A stretch of DNA of 14,302 nt, from contig JAFGCE010000042.1 of the NCBI GenBank assembly GCA_016932755.1, forward strand, positions 1 through 14,302, given 5' to 3'. Numbering within the stretch: the first letter of the stretch is position 1; each line of letters starts with the position of its first letter. This DNA is from Candidatus Woesearchaeota archaeon (GTDB lineage: Archaea; Nanobdellota; Nanobdellia; Woesearchaeales; JAGWAF01). Below, piece after piece: positions 1-6,741 of the stretch. The notes under the pieces are model-generated. The model was not told the DNA's origin. It did not search any database and saw only the letters and a list, made by a program, of their open reading frames with translations. Both the position numbers and the translations under genes were made by a program.

Positions 1-1659
1 ATAAAGAGCAAAGAGGGAAGGATAAGGCACAACCTTGCCGGAAAAAGGACAAACTTCTGCGCAAGGACTGTTATCAGCCCTGACCCTAACCTGAAGATAA
101 ACGAGGTTGGAGTTCCAAGGGTTGTTGCAATGAAGCTTACTGTTCCTGAAACTGTAACACAATGGAACATGCAGTATTTGAAAAAATTTGTCGAGAAAGG
201 GCCTGGAAAATACCCAGGATGCAACTATATAATAAGGCCTGACGGAAAGAAAAAGAAAATAACAGAAGAAACAAAAGAAGCATCCCTTGAGGAGCTCCAG
301 CCAGGCTATGTTGTTGAAAGGCATCTTATGGACGGCGATGTTGCAATCTTCAACAGGCAGCCGTCACTGCACAGGATGAGCATGATGTGCCACAGGGTAA
401 GGGTCCTGCCTTACAAGACATTAAGGCTTAACCCGGTTGTCTGCCATCCTTACAACGCAGACTTTGACGGAGACGAGATGAACCTGCACATCCCCCAGAC
501 AGAAGAGGGAAGGGCAGAAGCTGAAGTTCTTATGGAAGTCCAGACACAGCTTATCTCGCCAAGATACGGTCTTTCAGTAATAGGATGCATACAGGACGCA
601 ATCTCAGGAAACTATGTCCTCACAAAAGAAATGGAAATGCCGAGAGAGGACGCTGTTCAGATGCTTTATGCAGTGGGAATTGATGATGTGTCAAAACTTC
701 CGAAGAAGGAAAAGGTTAACGGAAGGGAGATATTCAGCATGCTTATACCTGATGATTTCAGCTTCAGGGGAAAATCAAAAAACGGGGAAGAAGTTATCAT
801 AGAAAACGGAAAAGTCATCAAAGGCATAATGGACAAGGCAAACCTTGGGGAAGGCTCAGGGCTTCTTTTGAGAAACCTGCACAAGATTTACGGCCCTGAA
901 AAGACAATTGACATACTCCACAAGATGCTTATGCTTGGCGTGCAGTCCCTTCTGAAGAGAGGGTTCACAACCTCAATATCAGACACAGACCTGCCTGAAA
1001 ATGCAAGGCAGATGATTGACGACACCCTGACATCAGCAGAGCAGGATGTCCAGAACATAATCCAGACATTCATGGAGGGAAAGCTTGAAGCATTCCCGGG
1101 CAGAAGCGTTGCAGAAACGCTTGAGCTCAAGATTCTTGAAATTCTTAACAAGGCGAGAAACAAGAGCGGAAACATTGTCCAGGAATATGCTGACAAGTCA
1201 ACGCACACAATCATAATGGCTGCCTCAGGAGCAAGAGGCAATCCACTTAACCTTGCCCAGATGGCTGCATGCGTAGGCCAGCAGGCTATGAGAGGCAAGA
1301 GAATCGAGAAAGGGTTTATCGGAAGAACGCTTTCATGCTTCAAGGAAGGGGACTTAAGCCCTTCTGCAAGAGGCTTCATAAGGCACGGATTCAAGAAAGG
1401 GCTCAGCCCGAAGGAATTCTTCTTTGGGGCAATAACAGGAAGGGACAGCCTGATGGACACTGCGCTTAGAACACCTAAATCAGGATACCTGTACAGAAGG
1501 CTTGCAAACGCAATGCAGGACCTTAGAGTTGAATACGACGAAAGTGTCAGGGACGCAACAGGAAAGATTATCCAGTTTGACTACGGAGAAGACGGCATAG
1601 ATGTCTCAAAATCAGAAAAAGGAAAGGTTAATGTTCAAAAAATAATAGACAGCATATGA
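1..1659 (+). CDS. rpoA1: DNA-directed RNA polymerase subunit A' (Rpo1N), 3' part
   Basis: Large catalytic subunit of archaeal RNA polymerase, homologous to the N-terminal two thirds of bacterial beta'. The reading frame is open from base 1, so the 5' end lies outside the window; 552 codons remain. The fragment opens with a recognisable RNAP stretch (LAGKRTNFCARTVISPDPNL). The absolutely conserved NADFDGDEM motif, whose three Asp residues bind the catalytic Mg2+, is at 454-480. The bridge-helix segment (ASGARGNPLNLAQMAACVGQ) lies near 1225-1284, and the usual tail with YGEDGID is near the end. The split from rpoA2 is the normal archaeal arrangement, not a frameshift: rpoA1 ends in TGA and rpoA2 begins 7 nt later with its own start. 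It is the first visible gene of the rpoA1-rpoA2-rpl30e-nusA operon. The first in-window Met (base 130) is internal. Confidence 0.98.
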   Translation: MKSKEGRIRHNLAGKRTNFCARTVISPDPNLKINEVGVPRVVAMKLTVPETVTQWNMQYLKKFVEKGPGKYPGCNYIIRPDGKKKKITEETKEASLEELQPGYVVERHLMDGDVAIFNRQPSLHRMSMMCHRVRVLPYKTLRLNPVVCHPYNADFDGDEMNLHIPQTEEGRAEAEVLMEVQTQLISPRYGLSVIGCIQDAISGNYVLTKEMEMPREDAVQMLYAVGIDDVSKLPKKEKVNGREIFSMLIPDDFSFRGKSKNGEEVIIENGKVIKGIMDKANLGEGSGLLLRNLHKIYGPEKTIDILHKMLMLGVQSLLKRGFTTSISDTDLPENARQMIDDTLTSAEQDVQNIIQTFMEGKLEAFPGRSVAETLELKILEILNKARNKSGNIVQEYADKSTHTIIMAASGARGNPLNLAQMAACVGQQAMRGKRIEKGFIGRTLSCFKEGDLSPSARGFIRHGFKKGLSPKEFFFGAITGRDSLMDTALRTPKSGYLYRRLANAMQDLRVEYDESVRDATGKIIQFDYGEDGIDVSKSEKGKVNVQKIIDSI

Positions 1660-1666
1660 GGTTAAG

Positions 1667-2803
1667 ATGAATTCAGCACTAAAACAATATGAGGGACTGC
1701 TTCCAAAACAGATTTTGGATGAGCTTGAAGAGAAATGCCCTGCTTCAAAAATGAAAAAGGCTGCTGAGATGGTTTACAAGGAATACCTGAACAGCAAGGT
1801 TGAGGCAGGAGAGTCTGTAGGGCTGGTCAGCGCTGAATCAATAGGAGAGCCAGGCACCCAGATGACGCTGAACACATTCCACTTTGCAGGTGTAGCTGAG
1901 ATGAACGTAACAATGGGGCTTCCAAGGATTATCGAGATTCTGGATGCAAGAAAAAAGGTCAGCACGCCAATGATGGAAATATTCCTGAAATCCCCTTACA
2001 ACAAGGGAAAGGATATAAGAAAAATAGCCCTTGCAATAAAAGAGCACAAAGTAGGCGACATAATCACTGAAGTCGCGATAAATGTAATGGAAAGCAAGAT
2101 TGACATCAAGATGAGCAAGGACATGATGCATGATATCGGGGTAAACAACGCATCTGTCTGCGCTGCTATAAAAAAAGGAATGAAAGGGGTTAACATAAGG
2201 GGAAGCGACAACACTGTTACGCTAAAGCTGAAGTCAAAGGACGACAAAAGCCTTCACGAAATTTACAAAGTAAAGGAAAAAGTCAAGGATGTTTACCTGA
2301 AAGGAGTCAAGGGAATAAGCCAGGTTCTTCCTGTCAAGAGGGCTGAGGAATTCCTTATCATAACTGCAGGAACAAATTTGAAAAAAGTTCTTGAGCTTGA
2401 TTTTGTTGACGAAACAAGGGTAAGGACAAACGACATCTGCGAGGTTGCTGATGTGCTCGGCATAGAGGCTGCAAGGTCGGCAATTATTGATGAAGTTTTC
2501 AAGGTCATTGAAGCGCAGGGGCTTAATGTTGACATAAGGCATATCATGCTTGTAGCTGACACAATGTGCAGCTCAGGCCAGATAAAGGGAATAACAAGGT
2601 ACGGAATTGTAAGCGAGAAATCTTCTGTGCTTGCAAGGGCAAGCTTTGAAACCCCTATAAAGCACCTGATAAACGCATCGCTTGTCGGAGAAGTTGACCT
2701 CCTGAACAGCGTTGTTGAAAACGTCATGCTTAACCAGCCTGTCCCTGTCGGAACAGGGCTTCCAGGGCTTGTTACAAAAGTTGTAAAAGGAAAACTGAAG
2801 TGA
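1667..2803 (+). CDS. rpoA2: DNA-directed RNA polymerase subunit A'' (Rpo1C)
   Basis: C-terminal third of the archaeal beta'-like subunit (378 residues), which assembles with A' to complete the active centre. The trigger-loop region is clear at about residues 48-90, with VSAESIGEPGTQMTLNTFHF followed by a GLPRIIEILDARK segment. The C-terminal jaw and cleft part contains a conserved-looking HIMLVADTMCSSG stretch, and the protein ends with a VGTGLPGLVTKV-like tail. It starts 7 nt after the rpoA1 stop, with a GAGGT ribosome-binding sequence spanning the junction (about 1658-1662), and it is followed 5 nt later by rpl30e. Length and order are typical for archaea. No inteins or disruptions are visible. 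Confidence 0.98.
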   Translation: MNSALKQYEGLLPKQILDELEEKCPASKMKKAAEMVYKEYLNSKVEAGESVGLVSAESIGEPGTQMTLNTFHFAGVAEMNVTMGLPRIIEILDARKKVSTPMMEIFLKSPYNKGKDIRKIALAIKEHKVGDIITEVAINVMESKIDIKMSKDMMHDIGVNNASVCAAIKKGMKGVNIRGSDNTVTLKLKSKDDKSLHEIYKVKEKVKDVYLKGVKGISQVLPVKRAEEFLIITAGTNLKKVLELDFVDETRVRTNDICEVADVLGIEAARSAIIDEVFKVIEAQGLNVDIRHIMLVADTMCSSGQIKGITRYGIVSEKSSVLARASFETPIKHLINASLVGEVDLLNSVVENVMLNQPVPVGTGLPGLVTKVVKGKLK

Positions 2804-2808
2804 TTTGA

Positions 2809-3099
2809 ATGGCAAAGAAAAAAGCACAAACAGAGAGTCCGGCTTATGAGCTGAGAAAGTTAATGGAAACAAAGAAGGTTGTTGTAGGGACAGACAGGGT
2901 TATCAAGCAGATGAAGCTTGGGAAAATATCAAAGGTTTTCCTGACAGTGAACTGCCCTGAAGACGTGAAGGCTGAAGTAGGGGCTTTTGCAAAGATTTCT
3001 AAAACAGAAGTTGTCCAGCTGGACATCCCAAACGACGAGCTTGGGGTTGTCTGCAAGAAGCCATTCTCAATTTCTATTGCAGGTATAATGAAGGAATGA
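2809..3099 (+). CDS. rpl30e: Ribosomal protein eL30 (L30e)
   Basis: Small RNA-binding protein of the L7Ae/L30e family, a component of the large ribosomal subunit (96 residues, normal for archaea). Visible family features are the N-terminal helix with ELRKLMETKKVVVGTDRVIK, a strand with KVFLTVNCPEDV, and the C-terminal segment NDELGVVCKKPFSISIAGI, in which the loop before the last helix normally contacts RNA. It sits 5 nt after rpoA2 and overlaps nusA by 4 nt, the standard archaeal order rpoA2-rpl30e-nusA, so it is very probably translated from the polymerase operon mRNA. Confidence 0.95.
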   Translation: MAKKKAQTESPAYELRKLMETKKVVVGTDRVIKQMKLGKISKVFLTVNCPEDVKAEVGAFAKISKTEVVQLDIPNDELGVVCKKPFSISIAGIMKE

Positions 3100-3512
3100 C
3101 AAAAATAAAATTTGACCTTAACACTATGCAGATTATGTCTTTGTTTGACAAAGTGACAAGGGCAAATCTCAAGGACTGCATTATTTCTGACAGCATTATT
3201 ATATTTATTGTTGAGGAAAACGAGGCTGCAAAAGCAATCGGAAAGAAAGGCGCTAATGTCAGGCACCTTGAGAGAAGCCTCAAGAAAAAAGTAAAGATTG
3301 CGGAGTTCAGCAGCGACATTGTCAGGTTCATGCAGAACCTTGCCTACCCTGCAAAGATAAGGGAAGCTGAGGAAAAGGACGGAATCCTCACACTGACAGC
3401 GGCAGACACCCAAAGCAGGGGAATGCTGATCGGAAGGGGCGCCTCAATCCTCAGAAATTTTGAATCAATTGTCAAGAGATATTTCCATATCCAGGAAATC
3501 AAGGTTATCTGA
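3096..3512 (+). CDS. nusA: Archaeal NusA-like transcription factor (two KH domains)
   Basis: Archaeal NusA is a short version (138 residues here) that keeps only the two KH RNA-binding domains of bacterial NusA. KH1 has AIGKKGANVRHLE around residues 47-60 with the GxxG loop GKKG at 49-52. KH2 has MLIGRGASILRNF around 110-122 with the loop GRGA at 113-116. It lacks the N-terminal polymerase-binding and S1 domains, as expected for archaea. The start overlaps the rpl30e stop (ATGA), indicating translational coupling. The likely role is binding nascent RNA during elongation or termination. The gene's TGA abuts, with no spacer, the TAA of the minus-strand gene that follows. Confidence 0.95.
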   Translation: MTKIKFDLNTMQIMSLFDKVTRANLKDCIISDSIIIFIVEENEAAKAIGKKGANVRHLERSLKKKVKIAEFSSDIVRFMQNLAYPAKIREAEEKDGILTLTAADTQSRGMLIGRGASILRNFESIVKRYFHIQEIKVI

Positions 3513-3881
3513 TTATCCTAAATTCTCAAAAAAGTGCTCAAGAGGGCGCACCGGTGTTTTCTTCTGGAGAAGGGCATAAGACATGCAGTAAACCAAATCA
3601 GGCATTCTTCTGTGCATGTCCCTCAGCACATCAAGCATCTCTTCTGTCGGGGCTATGCCTTTTGTTTCAAATTCCATCTCTGTCACAACACCTTCAACTC
3701 CTCTTAAATAAGATGGGATGTGATGCACCTGCACTCTCAGGTTCTGGACAGAATAGTGCTCAAACACCCCTCGGTATACAAGAGGGTCATCCCTGCGGCA
3801 GCCTTCAAAACCAAGAATGCGCATTAAATCGCAGACTTCCTCCTCGCTGAACCCTGTTCCAAGCACTGCAATTATTGTCAT
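3513..3881 (-). CDS. Conserved-looking orphan protein, function unknown
   Basis: A 122-residue soluble protein that I do not recognise. It begins with a hydrophobic strand (MTIIAVLGTG), then a helix (SEEEVCDLMRILGF), a central beta-rich part (residues 45-73) with VQVHHIPSYL and TEMEFETKG, and a helical C-terminal third (EEMLDVLRDMHRRMPDLVYC). No signal peptide or membrane segment is seen. Host-like codon use, a TATA-like element 20-29 nt upstream of the ATG and the tight fit against nusA (stop codons adjacent) support a real gene, probably leaderless. The alternating helix/strand pattern suggests a small alpha/beta fold, but no family can be named. Confidence 0.75.
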   Translation of the reverse strand: MTIIAVLGTGFSEEEVCDLMRILGFEGCRRDDPLVYRGVFEHYSVQNLRVQVHHIPSYLRGVEGVVTEMEFETKGIAPTEEMLDVLRDMHRRMPDLVYCMSYALLQKKTPVRPLEHFFENLG

Positions 3882-3900
3882 TTTAAAAATAAGTGAGAGC

Positions 3901-3910
3901 TTATTTAAAA
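3901..3910 (-). promoter_or_regulatory. TATA box of the 3513-3881 gene
   Basis: On the minus strand this reads TTTTAAATAA. Its centre is about 25 nt before the ATG at 3881, the spacing expected for a leaderless archaeal transcript. It lies back to back with the promoter of the plus-strand gene at 3967. Confidence 0.5.
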
Positions 3911-3934
3911 AAATATTCCATCCTGAAGCCCAAA

Positions 3935-3943
3935 TCTTTATAA
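3935..3943 (+). promoter_or_regulatory. TATA box of the 3967-4539 gene
   Basis: The sequence TCTTTATAAT is centred about 27 nt upstream of the ATG at 3967, with no Shine-Dalgarno sequence between. This supports a leaderless mRNA and decides the start at 3967 over the in-frame upstream Met at 3817, which lies inside the opposite-strand gene. Confidence 0.6.
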
Positions 3944-3966
3944 TCAGCTGTTTTTTTCTTTATGCC

Positions 3967-4539
3967 ATGTCAATAGTGAGTGAGCTTGAAAGCAATAGAG
4001 TGAAGGATGGGCTGGATTCTGTGCCTGTCCTTGATGTCAAGATTGGGAATATTCTAGACCCTTATGAAGCAAGGGGCAGGATTGCAGAGAAATATGTCCA
4101 TATGTGGCTTTCCCAGTGCCCAGGGGTTGCTTTTGACAGTGATTTGCCGAGGGAAGTTAACGGATTTACACTCAGGCAGAGAGACTCCGGAGTTCTTGTT
4201 GTTGACAGCAGGAATGGGTCTGCAAAACACGAATATGATTTTCTTGTTGGCTATGATGGAACCCCTTTTATTGTCCATGTAAAATCATGGAGGCTTAACG
4301 GCTTTGAGCAGGGGATAGAGCATTCGCTTGCCATGGGAAGGGAAATTTACGGAGTGGATGACATCACAATGCTCCTGTTTTTCCCGCAGTACGGCAAGGC
4401 AAATGATGCTGAAAGAATACATGCAAACCATCCTAATGTGATATGTGTTGATACAGGATACAAGAAAAAACATCTTGCAAAAACTGTCACCAGGTTCTAT
4501 AAAGAAAGGGGTATGAAGCCCCCTGTGCCTCTGGTTTAA
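3967..4539 (+). CDS. PD-(D/E)XK nuclease-fold-like protein with altered active site
   Basis: A 190-residue protein. Residues 34-50 form an amphipathic helix (EARGRIAEKYVHMWLSQ) like the first helix of Holliday-junction-resolvase-type PD-(D/E)XK folds. Residues 88-107 read as two strands, HEYDFLVGYDG followed by FIVHVKS. In an active enzyme of that superfamily the second strand would read (E/D)-X-K; here His104 stands before Val105-Lys106, while Asp91, Lys106 and the helix Glu41 are kept. The rest is alpha/beta (MLLFFPQYG, NVICVDTGY) ending in a basic helix. The fold is inferred from pattern only. It may be a degenerate or non-nucleolytic member, or unrelated. The start at 3967 was chosen from the TATA spacing; the longer in-frame version would add an implausible hydrophobic leader overlapping the divergent gene. 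It converges with, and overlaps by 4 nt, the next minus-strand gene. Confidence 0.75.
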   Translation: MSIVSELESNRVKDGLDSVPVLDVKIGNILDPYEARGRIAEKYVHMWLSQCPGVAFDSDLPREVNGFTLRQRDSGVLVVDSRNGSAKHEYDFLVGYDGTPFIVHVKSWRLNGFEQGIEHSLAMGREIYGVDDITMLLFFPQYGKANDAERIHANHPNVICVDTGYKKKHLAKTVTRFYKERGMKPPVPLV

Positions 4540-5081
4540 TTCCTTTTATGAGGCAGGTTAAGAAGAAAGCTTCCCATCAGGCTGCTGTACCTAAATCCGT
4601 GTTCGCGAAGATTGTCTTCATATCTTCTTTCCAGCTTTTCAAATTGAACAGGGGTAAGCCCCCCGAAATCACGGCTTGACCTGAACGCAACTGCATCAAG
4701 CCCTGCATCGCCTGAAAAATCAATAAGTGTTCCAATAAGCCCGAAGTCCCATCTTACAGGAGTAAGCTGCTTGTACCTTCTTTTTCCGCCCAAAACAAAA
4801 GCCCCTTCTGCAACCCTTCTGCTGTGCACAAGATTAAACCCAAGAACAGCGCAGTCAAGAGTCTCTCCCTTGTCATCTGCCTGGAGAACAAGCCCGTAGT
4901 TTGCCATGGTGTCATTAAACAGCACTTCCTGCTGAAGGCTGTATCCGTTCTTGACACTGAAAGACCTTACAGAATACTGCTCAGGAGCCATGGGCATTCC
5001 TGTGTTTGGTATGAAATATTTAGGGTCAAAAGGCTTTTTCTGCCACTCTTCAAATGCTGCATCTATTGGATTGTCTGCCAT
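4536..5081 (-). CDS. Orphan protein, function unknown
   Basis: A 181-residue soluble protein that I cannot assign to a family. The N-terminal 35 residues are helical then Pro-rich (FIPNTGMPMAP). Residues 36-110 look beta-rich (YSVRSFSVKNGYSLQQEV, NYGLVLQADD, CAVLGFNLVHSRRVA). A polar middle (GGKRRYKQLTPVRWDFG) leads to a C-terminal segment, AVAFRSSRDFGG, with an amphipathic helix (EKLERRYEDNLREHGF) and a final RYSSLMGSFLLNL strand. The helix followed by HGFRY superficially recalls the end of GNAT acetyltransferases, but the acetyl-CoA loop is not visible, so I leave it unassigned. The TAA overlaps the stop of the plus-strand gene within a TTAA palindrome. A T-rich TATA-like stretch is 35-45 nt upstream. 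Confidence 0.75.
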   Translation of the reverse strand: MADNPIDAAFEEWQKKPFDPKYFIPNTGMPMAPEQYSVRSFSVKNGYSLQQEVLFNDTMANYGLVLQADDKGETLDCAVLGFNLVHSRRVAEGAFVLGGKRRYKQLTPVRWDFGLIGTLIDFSGDAGLDAVAFRSSRDFGGLTPVQFEKLERRYEDNLREHGFRYSSLMGSFLLNLPHKRN

Positions 5082-5131
5082 TATGTCTTCACTTATCTAA
5101 AGAAATCGCTGCTTGTTTAAAAAAATAATGG

Positions 5132-5578
5132 CTAATTCTCGTAATCCCTTATCTTGCATATCCTTCTCAGATGCCTTTCCTCATTTGAGAATTCTGCATC
5201 AAGCCATAATTTTACTGCTTTTTTTGCGTCTTCAGCGCTGAGAAATCTTGCACCCAAAGAAAGAATATTTGCATTGTTGTGTGTTTTTGAAAGAGTTATG
5301 ATATCTTCAGAGCCTCCGTAATAGACAGCAGCCCTTATTCCTTTTACCTTGTTTGCTGCTATTGCCTCGCCCTGCCCAGAGCCTCCCATGATTATTCCTT
5401 TGTTCTCCTGGTTTTGGGCTACTTTTTCTGCGCAGGGTATTATGAAGTCAGGATAGTCATCCTCCTTGTCAAATTCATTTGGTCCTATATCCTCAAATTC
5501 AATTTTTGATTCTTTCAGGAACTCTTTTATTGACTCCTTTAATTTAAAAGCAGCGTGGTCTGATGCAAGATAAATCAT
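5132..5578 (-). CDS. rpiB: Ribose-5-phosphate isomerase B (RpiB/LacA/LacB family)
   Basis: Interconverts ribulose 5-phosphate and ribose 5-phosphate, linking sugar metabolism to nucleotide synthesis. 148 residues, normal length. Family signatures in order: LASDHAAFKLK at 4-14 (Asp7, His8), GGSGQGEAIAANKVKGIRAA at 65-84, THNNANILSLGARF at 99-112, and ERHLRRICKI at 134-143. The catalytic Cys of the E. coli-type enzyme (CG-S/T-G) is replaced by Gly65, and Glu71 occupies the place where the mycobacterial-type enzyme uses Glu as base. This is therefore the actinobacterial-style active site rather than a dead enzyme. Many archaea use the unrelated RpiA, so the gene may be acquired. A TATA box overlaps the stop of the upstream gene; the mRNA is probably leaderless. 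Confidence 0.95.
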   Translation of the reverse strand: MIYLASDHAAFKLKESIKEFLKESKIEFEDIGPNEFDKEDDYPDFIIPCAEKVAQNQENKGIIMGGSGQGEAIAANKVKGIRAAVYYGGSEDIITLSKTHNNANILSLGARFLSAEDAKKAVKLWLDAEFSNEERHLRRICKIRDYEN

Positions 5579-5600
5579 AAATAAATTTTAGAATGAATAG

Positions 5601-5612
5601 TATAAATATTTA
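5601..5612 (-). promoter_or_regulatory. TATA box of rpiB
   Basis: On the minus strand this reads TAAATATTTATA, centred about 28 nt upstream of the rpiB ATG at 5578. It includes the TAA stop codon of the methyltransferase-like gene (5610-5612), so promoter and coding end share bases. Confidence 0.6.
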
Positions 5613-6575
5613 ACTGAATCTTGCGTAAACTGCGTCTATCCTTCCCAATGGGATATCCATTGCCTTGATTTGCGCAATCTCCTCTTTGGTTGGAGGCAGG
5701 TCATATCCTCCTTCCTCTTTGCTGAACAAAATATCATCGTCGCATAAGGCTGCTGCAGTGCCCTTATATTCAGGATGGCTGCCAAGCTGAGACCTGACTG
5801 AATCTTTTGAAATGCCAAACAAGCAAATCTCAGACGCACCCATTTGTGAAAAAATGTTTGCAAGCCTTAAGTTAATTATTTTTTCAAAAGGCAGCTGGTT
5901 TGAGGCAAAGCCCCCTCCGTGGCCTGAATACCTTGAGGAAACTATCAAAATGCCCCCGTCAGGGTTTAGAAGCCTTCTTGAGTCCTCAAGTATCTTCCTT
6001 TTGTTCTGCGCCATTTTTTCCAAAACTTCAGGGTTGTTGTAGGGGTTTATTTCATGCCCGTATTTCTCTTCCAGCTGCTTTACTGCCCTAAACCAGCCCA
6101 TTTCTCCGCCGATTGCAAAATTGTTTCCTCCAGCATCCCAGCTTCCCCAGAATGTAAAAAGGTCAAAATCCTGGTCTTTCAGCTCTGAGTCAGGATGAAG
6201 TATGTCCTCTATTGTACCGCAGTATGTTTTTACGCCGTTTTGGTCTGAATTAAAATAAGGAGGCACAAAAAGTGGTCCTTCAAACCTTTGGGTGTCAAGC
6301 CCGTCCTGCGAGTCAAGCCCGTATGCATCCATGCCTGCGTCTAGCATTGCCTTAGCGACAGAAAGGTTATGCCCGTATCCTATATCAATTGTCCTCTGGG
6401 AGGGTTTTAGCCCGATTATGCCTGCCAAAGTAGCTGCTGTGCTTTTGATTGCATCAGCATCGTGATAAAATCCGCCTGAAGCAACAGGAGAAAATCCCAT
6501 AAAAAGGGAGTCAGCTATGACTATTCTCTCAGGAAGCGGGTTTCCTGATGTTTCGTCAAAAATTTTTTGTTTCAT
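5610..6575 (-). CDS. Class I SAM-dependent methyltransferase-like protein
   Basis: A 321-residue protein with a Rossmann-type methyltransferase core. Motif I is IDIGYGHN (63-70), followed by a helix, and a second strand ends in AYGLD with Asp88, the acidic residue expected to bind the SAM ribose. A later acidic strand reads FDLFTFWGSW (137-146), and a post-core strand reads LNPDGGILIVSSR (203-215), the usual motif VI region. The Cys/Gly-rich version of motif I (often DIGCG) has Tyr instead. The N-terminal 50 residues and the C-terminal 60 (from about LGSHPEYKG) are outside the core and may recognise the substrate, which cannot be told from the sequence. It is transcribed divergently from the TFB gene and followed closely by rpiB, without evident functional linkage. 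Confidence 0.8.
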   Translation of the reverse strand: MKQKIFDETSGNPLPERIVIADSLFMGFSPVASGGFYHDADAIKSTAATLAGIIGLKPSQRTIDIGYGHNLSVAKAMLDAGMDAYGLDSQDGLDTQRFEGPLFVPPYFNSDQNGVKTYCGTIEDILHPDSELKDQDFDLFTFWGSWDAGGNNFAIGGEMGWFRAVKQLEEKYGHEINPYNNPEVLEKMAQNKRKILEDSRRLLNPDGGILIVSSRYSGHGGGFASNQLPFEKIINLRLANIFSQMGASEICLFGISKDSVRSQLGSHPEYKGTAAALCDDDILFSKEEGGYDLPPTKEEIAQIKAMDIPLGRIDAVYARFS

Positions 6576-6600
6576 ATAACCTATTAAATGTACTACTACT

Positions 6601-6608
6601 ATTTAAAT
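6601..6608 (-). promoter_or_regulatory. TATA box of the methyltransferase-like gene
   Basis: The self-complementary ATTTAAAT is centred about 29 nt before the ATG at 6575, the right distance for a leaderless start on the minus strand. It sits in the divergent spacer shared with the TFB gene. Confidence 0.5.
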
Positions 6609-6670
6609 GTTTGCATTTTGTCATTACTTATAAGTGGTATCAAAAACGAAAGTTTTAAATACTAGCTCTG

Positions 6671-6680
6671 CTTATATAAA
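6671..6680 (+). promoter_or_regulatory. TATA box of the TFB-TyrA unit
   Basis: CTTATATAAA is the best TATA match in the divergent region. It predicts a transcript start near 6700 and a leader of about 40 nt. Weaker TATA-like sequences lie at about 6625-6631 and 6652-6660 and could be alternative promoters. Confidence 0.6.
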
Positions 6681-6704
6681 AAGATTAGGGGTGGTAGAGA
6701 GAGC

Positions 6705-6725
6705 CAGCTCCTTTTATCGGGGCTG
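6705..6725 (+). promoter_or_regulatory. Leader hairpin before the TFB ribosome binding site
   Basis: Bases 6705-6711 (CAGCTCC) pair with 6719-6725 (GGGGCTG), giving 7 base pairs with one G-U and a 7-nt loop TTTTATC. The hairpin fills most of the predicted leader and ends 6 nt before the AGGTGA Shine-Dalgarno at 6732-6737. A regulatory role is inferred from position only. Confidence 0.35.
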
Positions 6726-6741
6726 TCAGATAGGTGAGAAA

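Noticed and set aside
888..1460. A long open frame (190 codons) on the minus strand inside rpoA1, and similar ones inside rpoA2 (2293-2829) and rpl30e/nusA (2844-3413).
   Set aside because: They lie wholly opposite highly conserved genes, show no recognisable domain and follow from the codon bias of the true strand.
3817..3966. An N-terminal extension of the PD-(D/E)XK-like protein, with a hydrophobic leader resembling a signal peptide.
   Set aside because: It overlaps the opposite-strand gene and the TATA boxes of both genes; the leaderless start at 3967 is better supported.
6634..6741. An N-terminal extension of TFB from an upstream in-frame ATG at 6634.
   Set aside because: The 36 extra codons cover the TATA box and leader hairpin, while the ATG at 6742 has a proper ribosome binding site and gives a normal TFB N-terminus.
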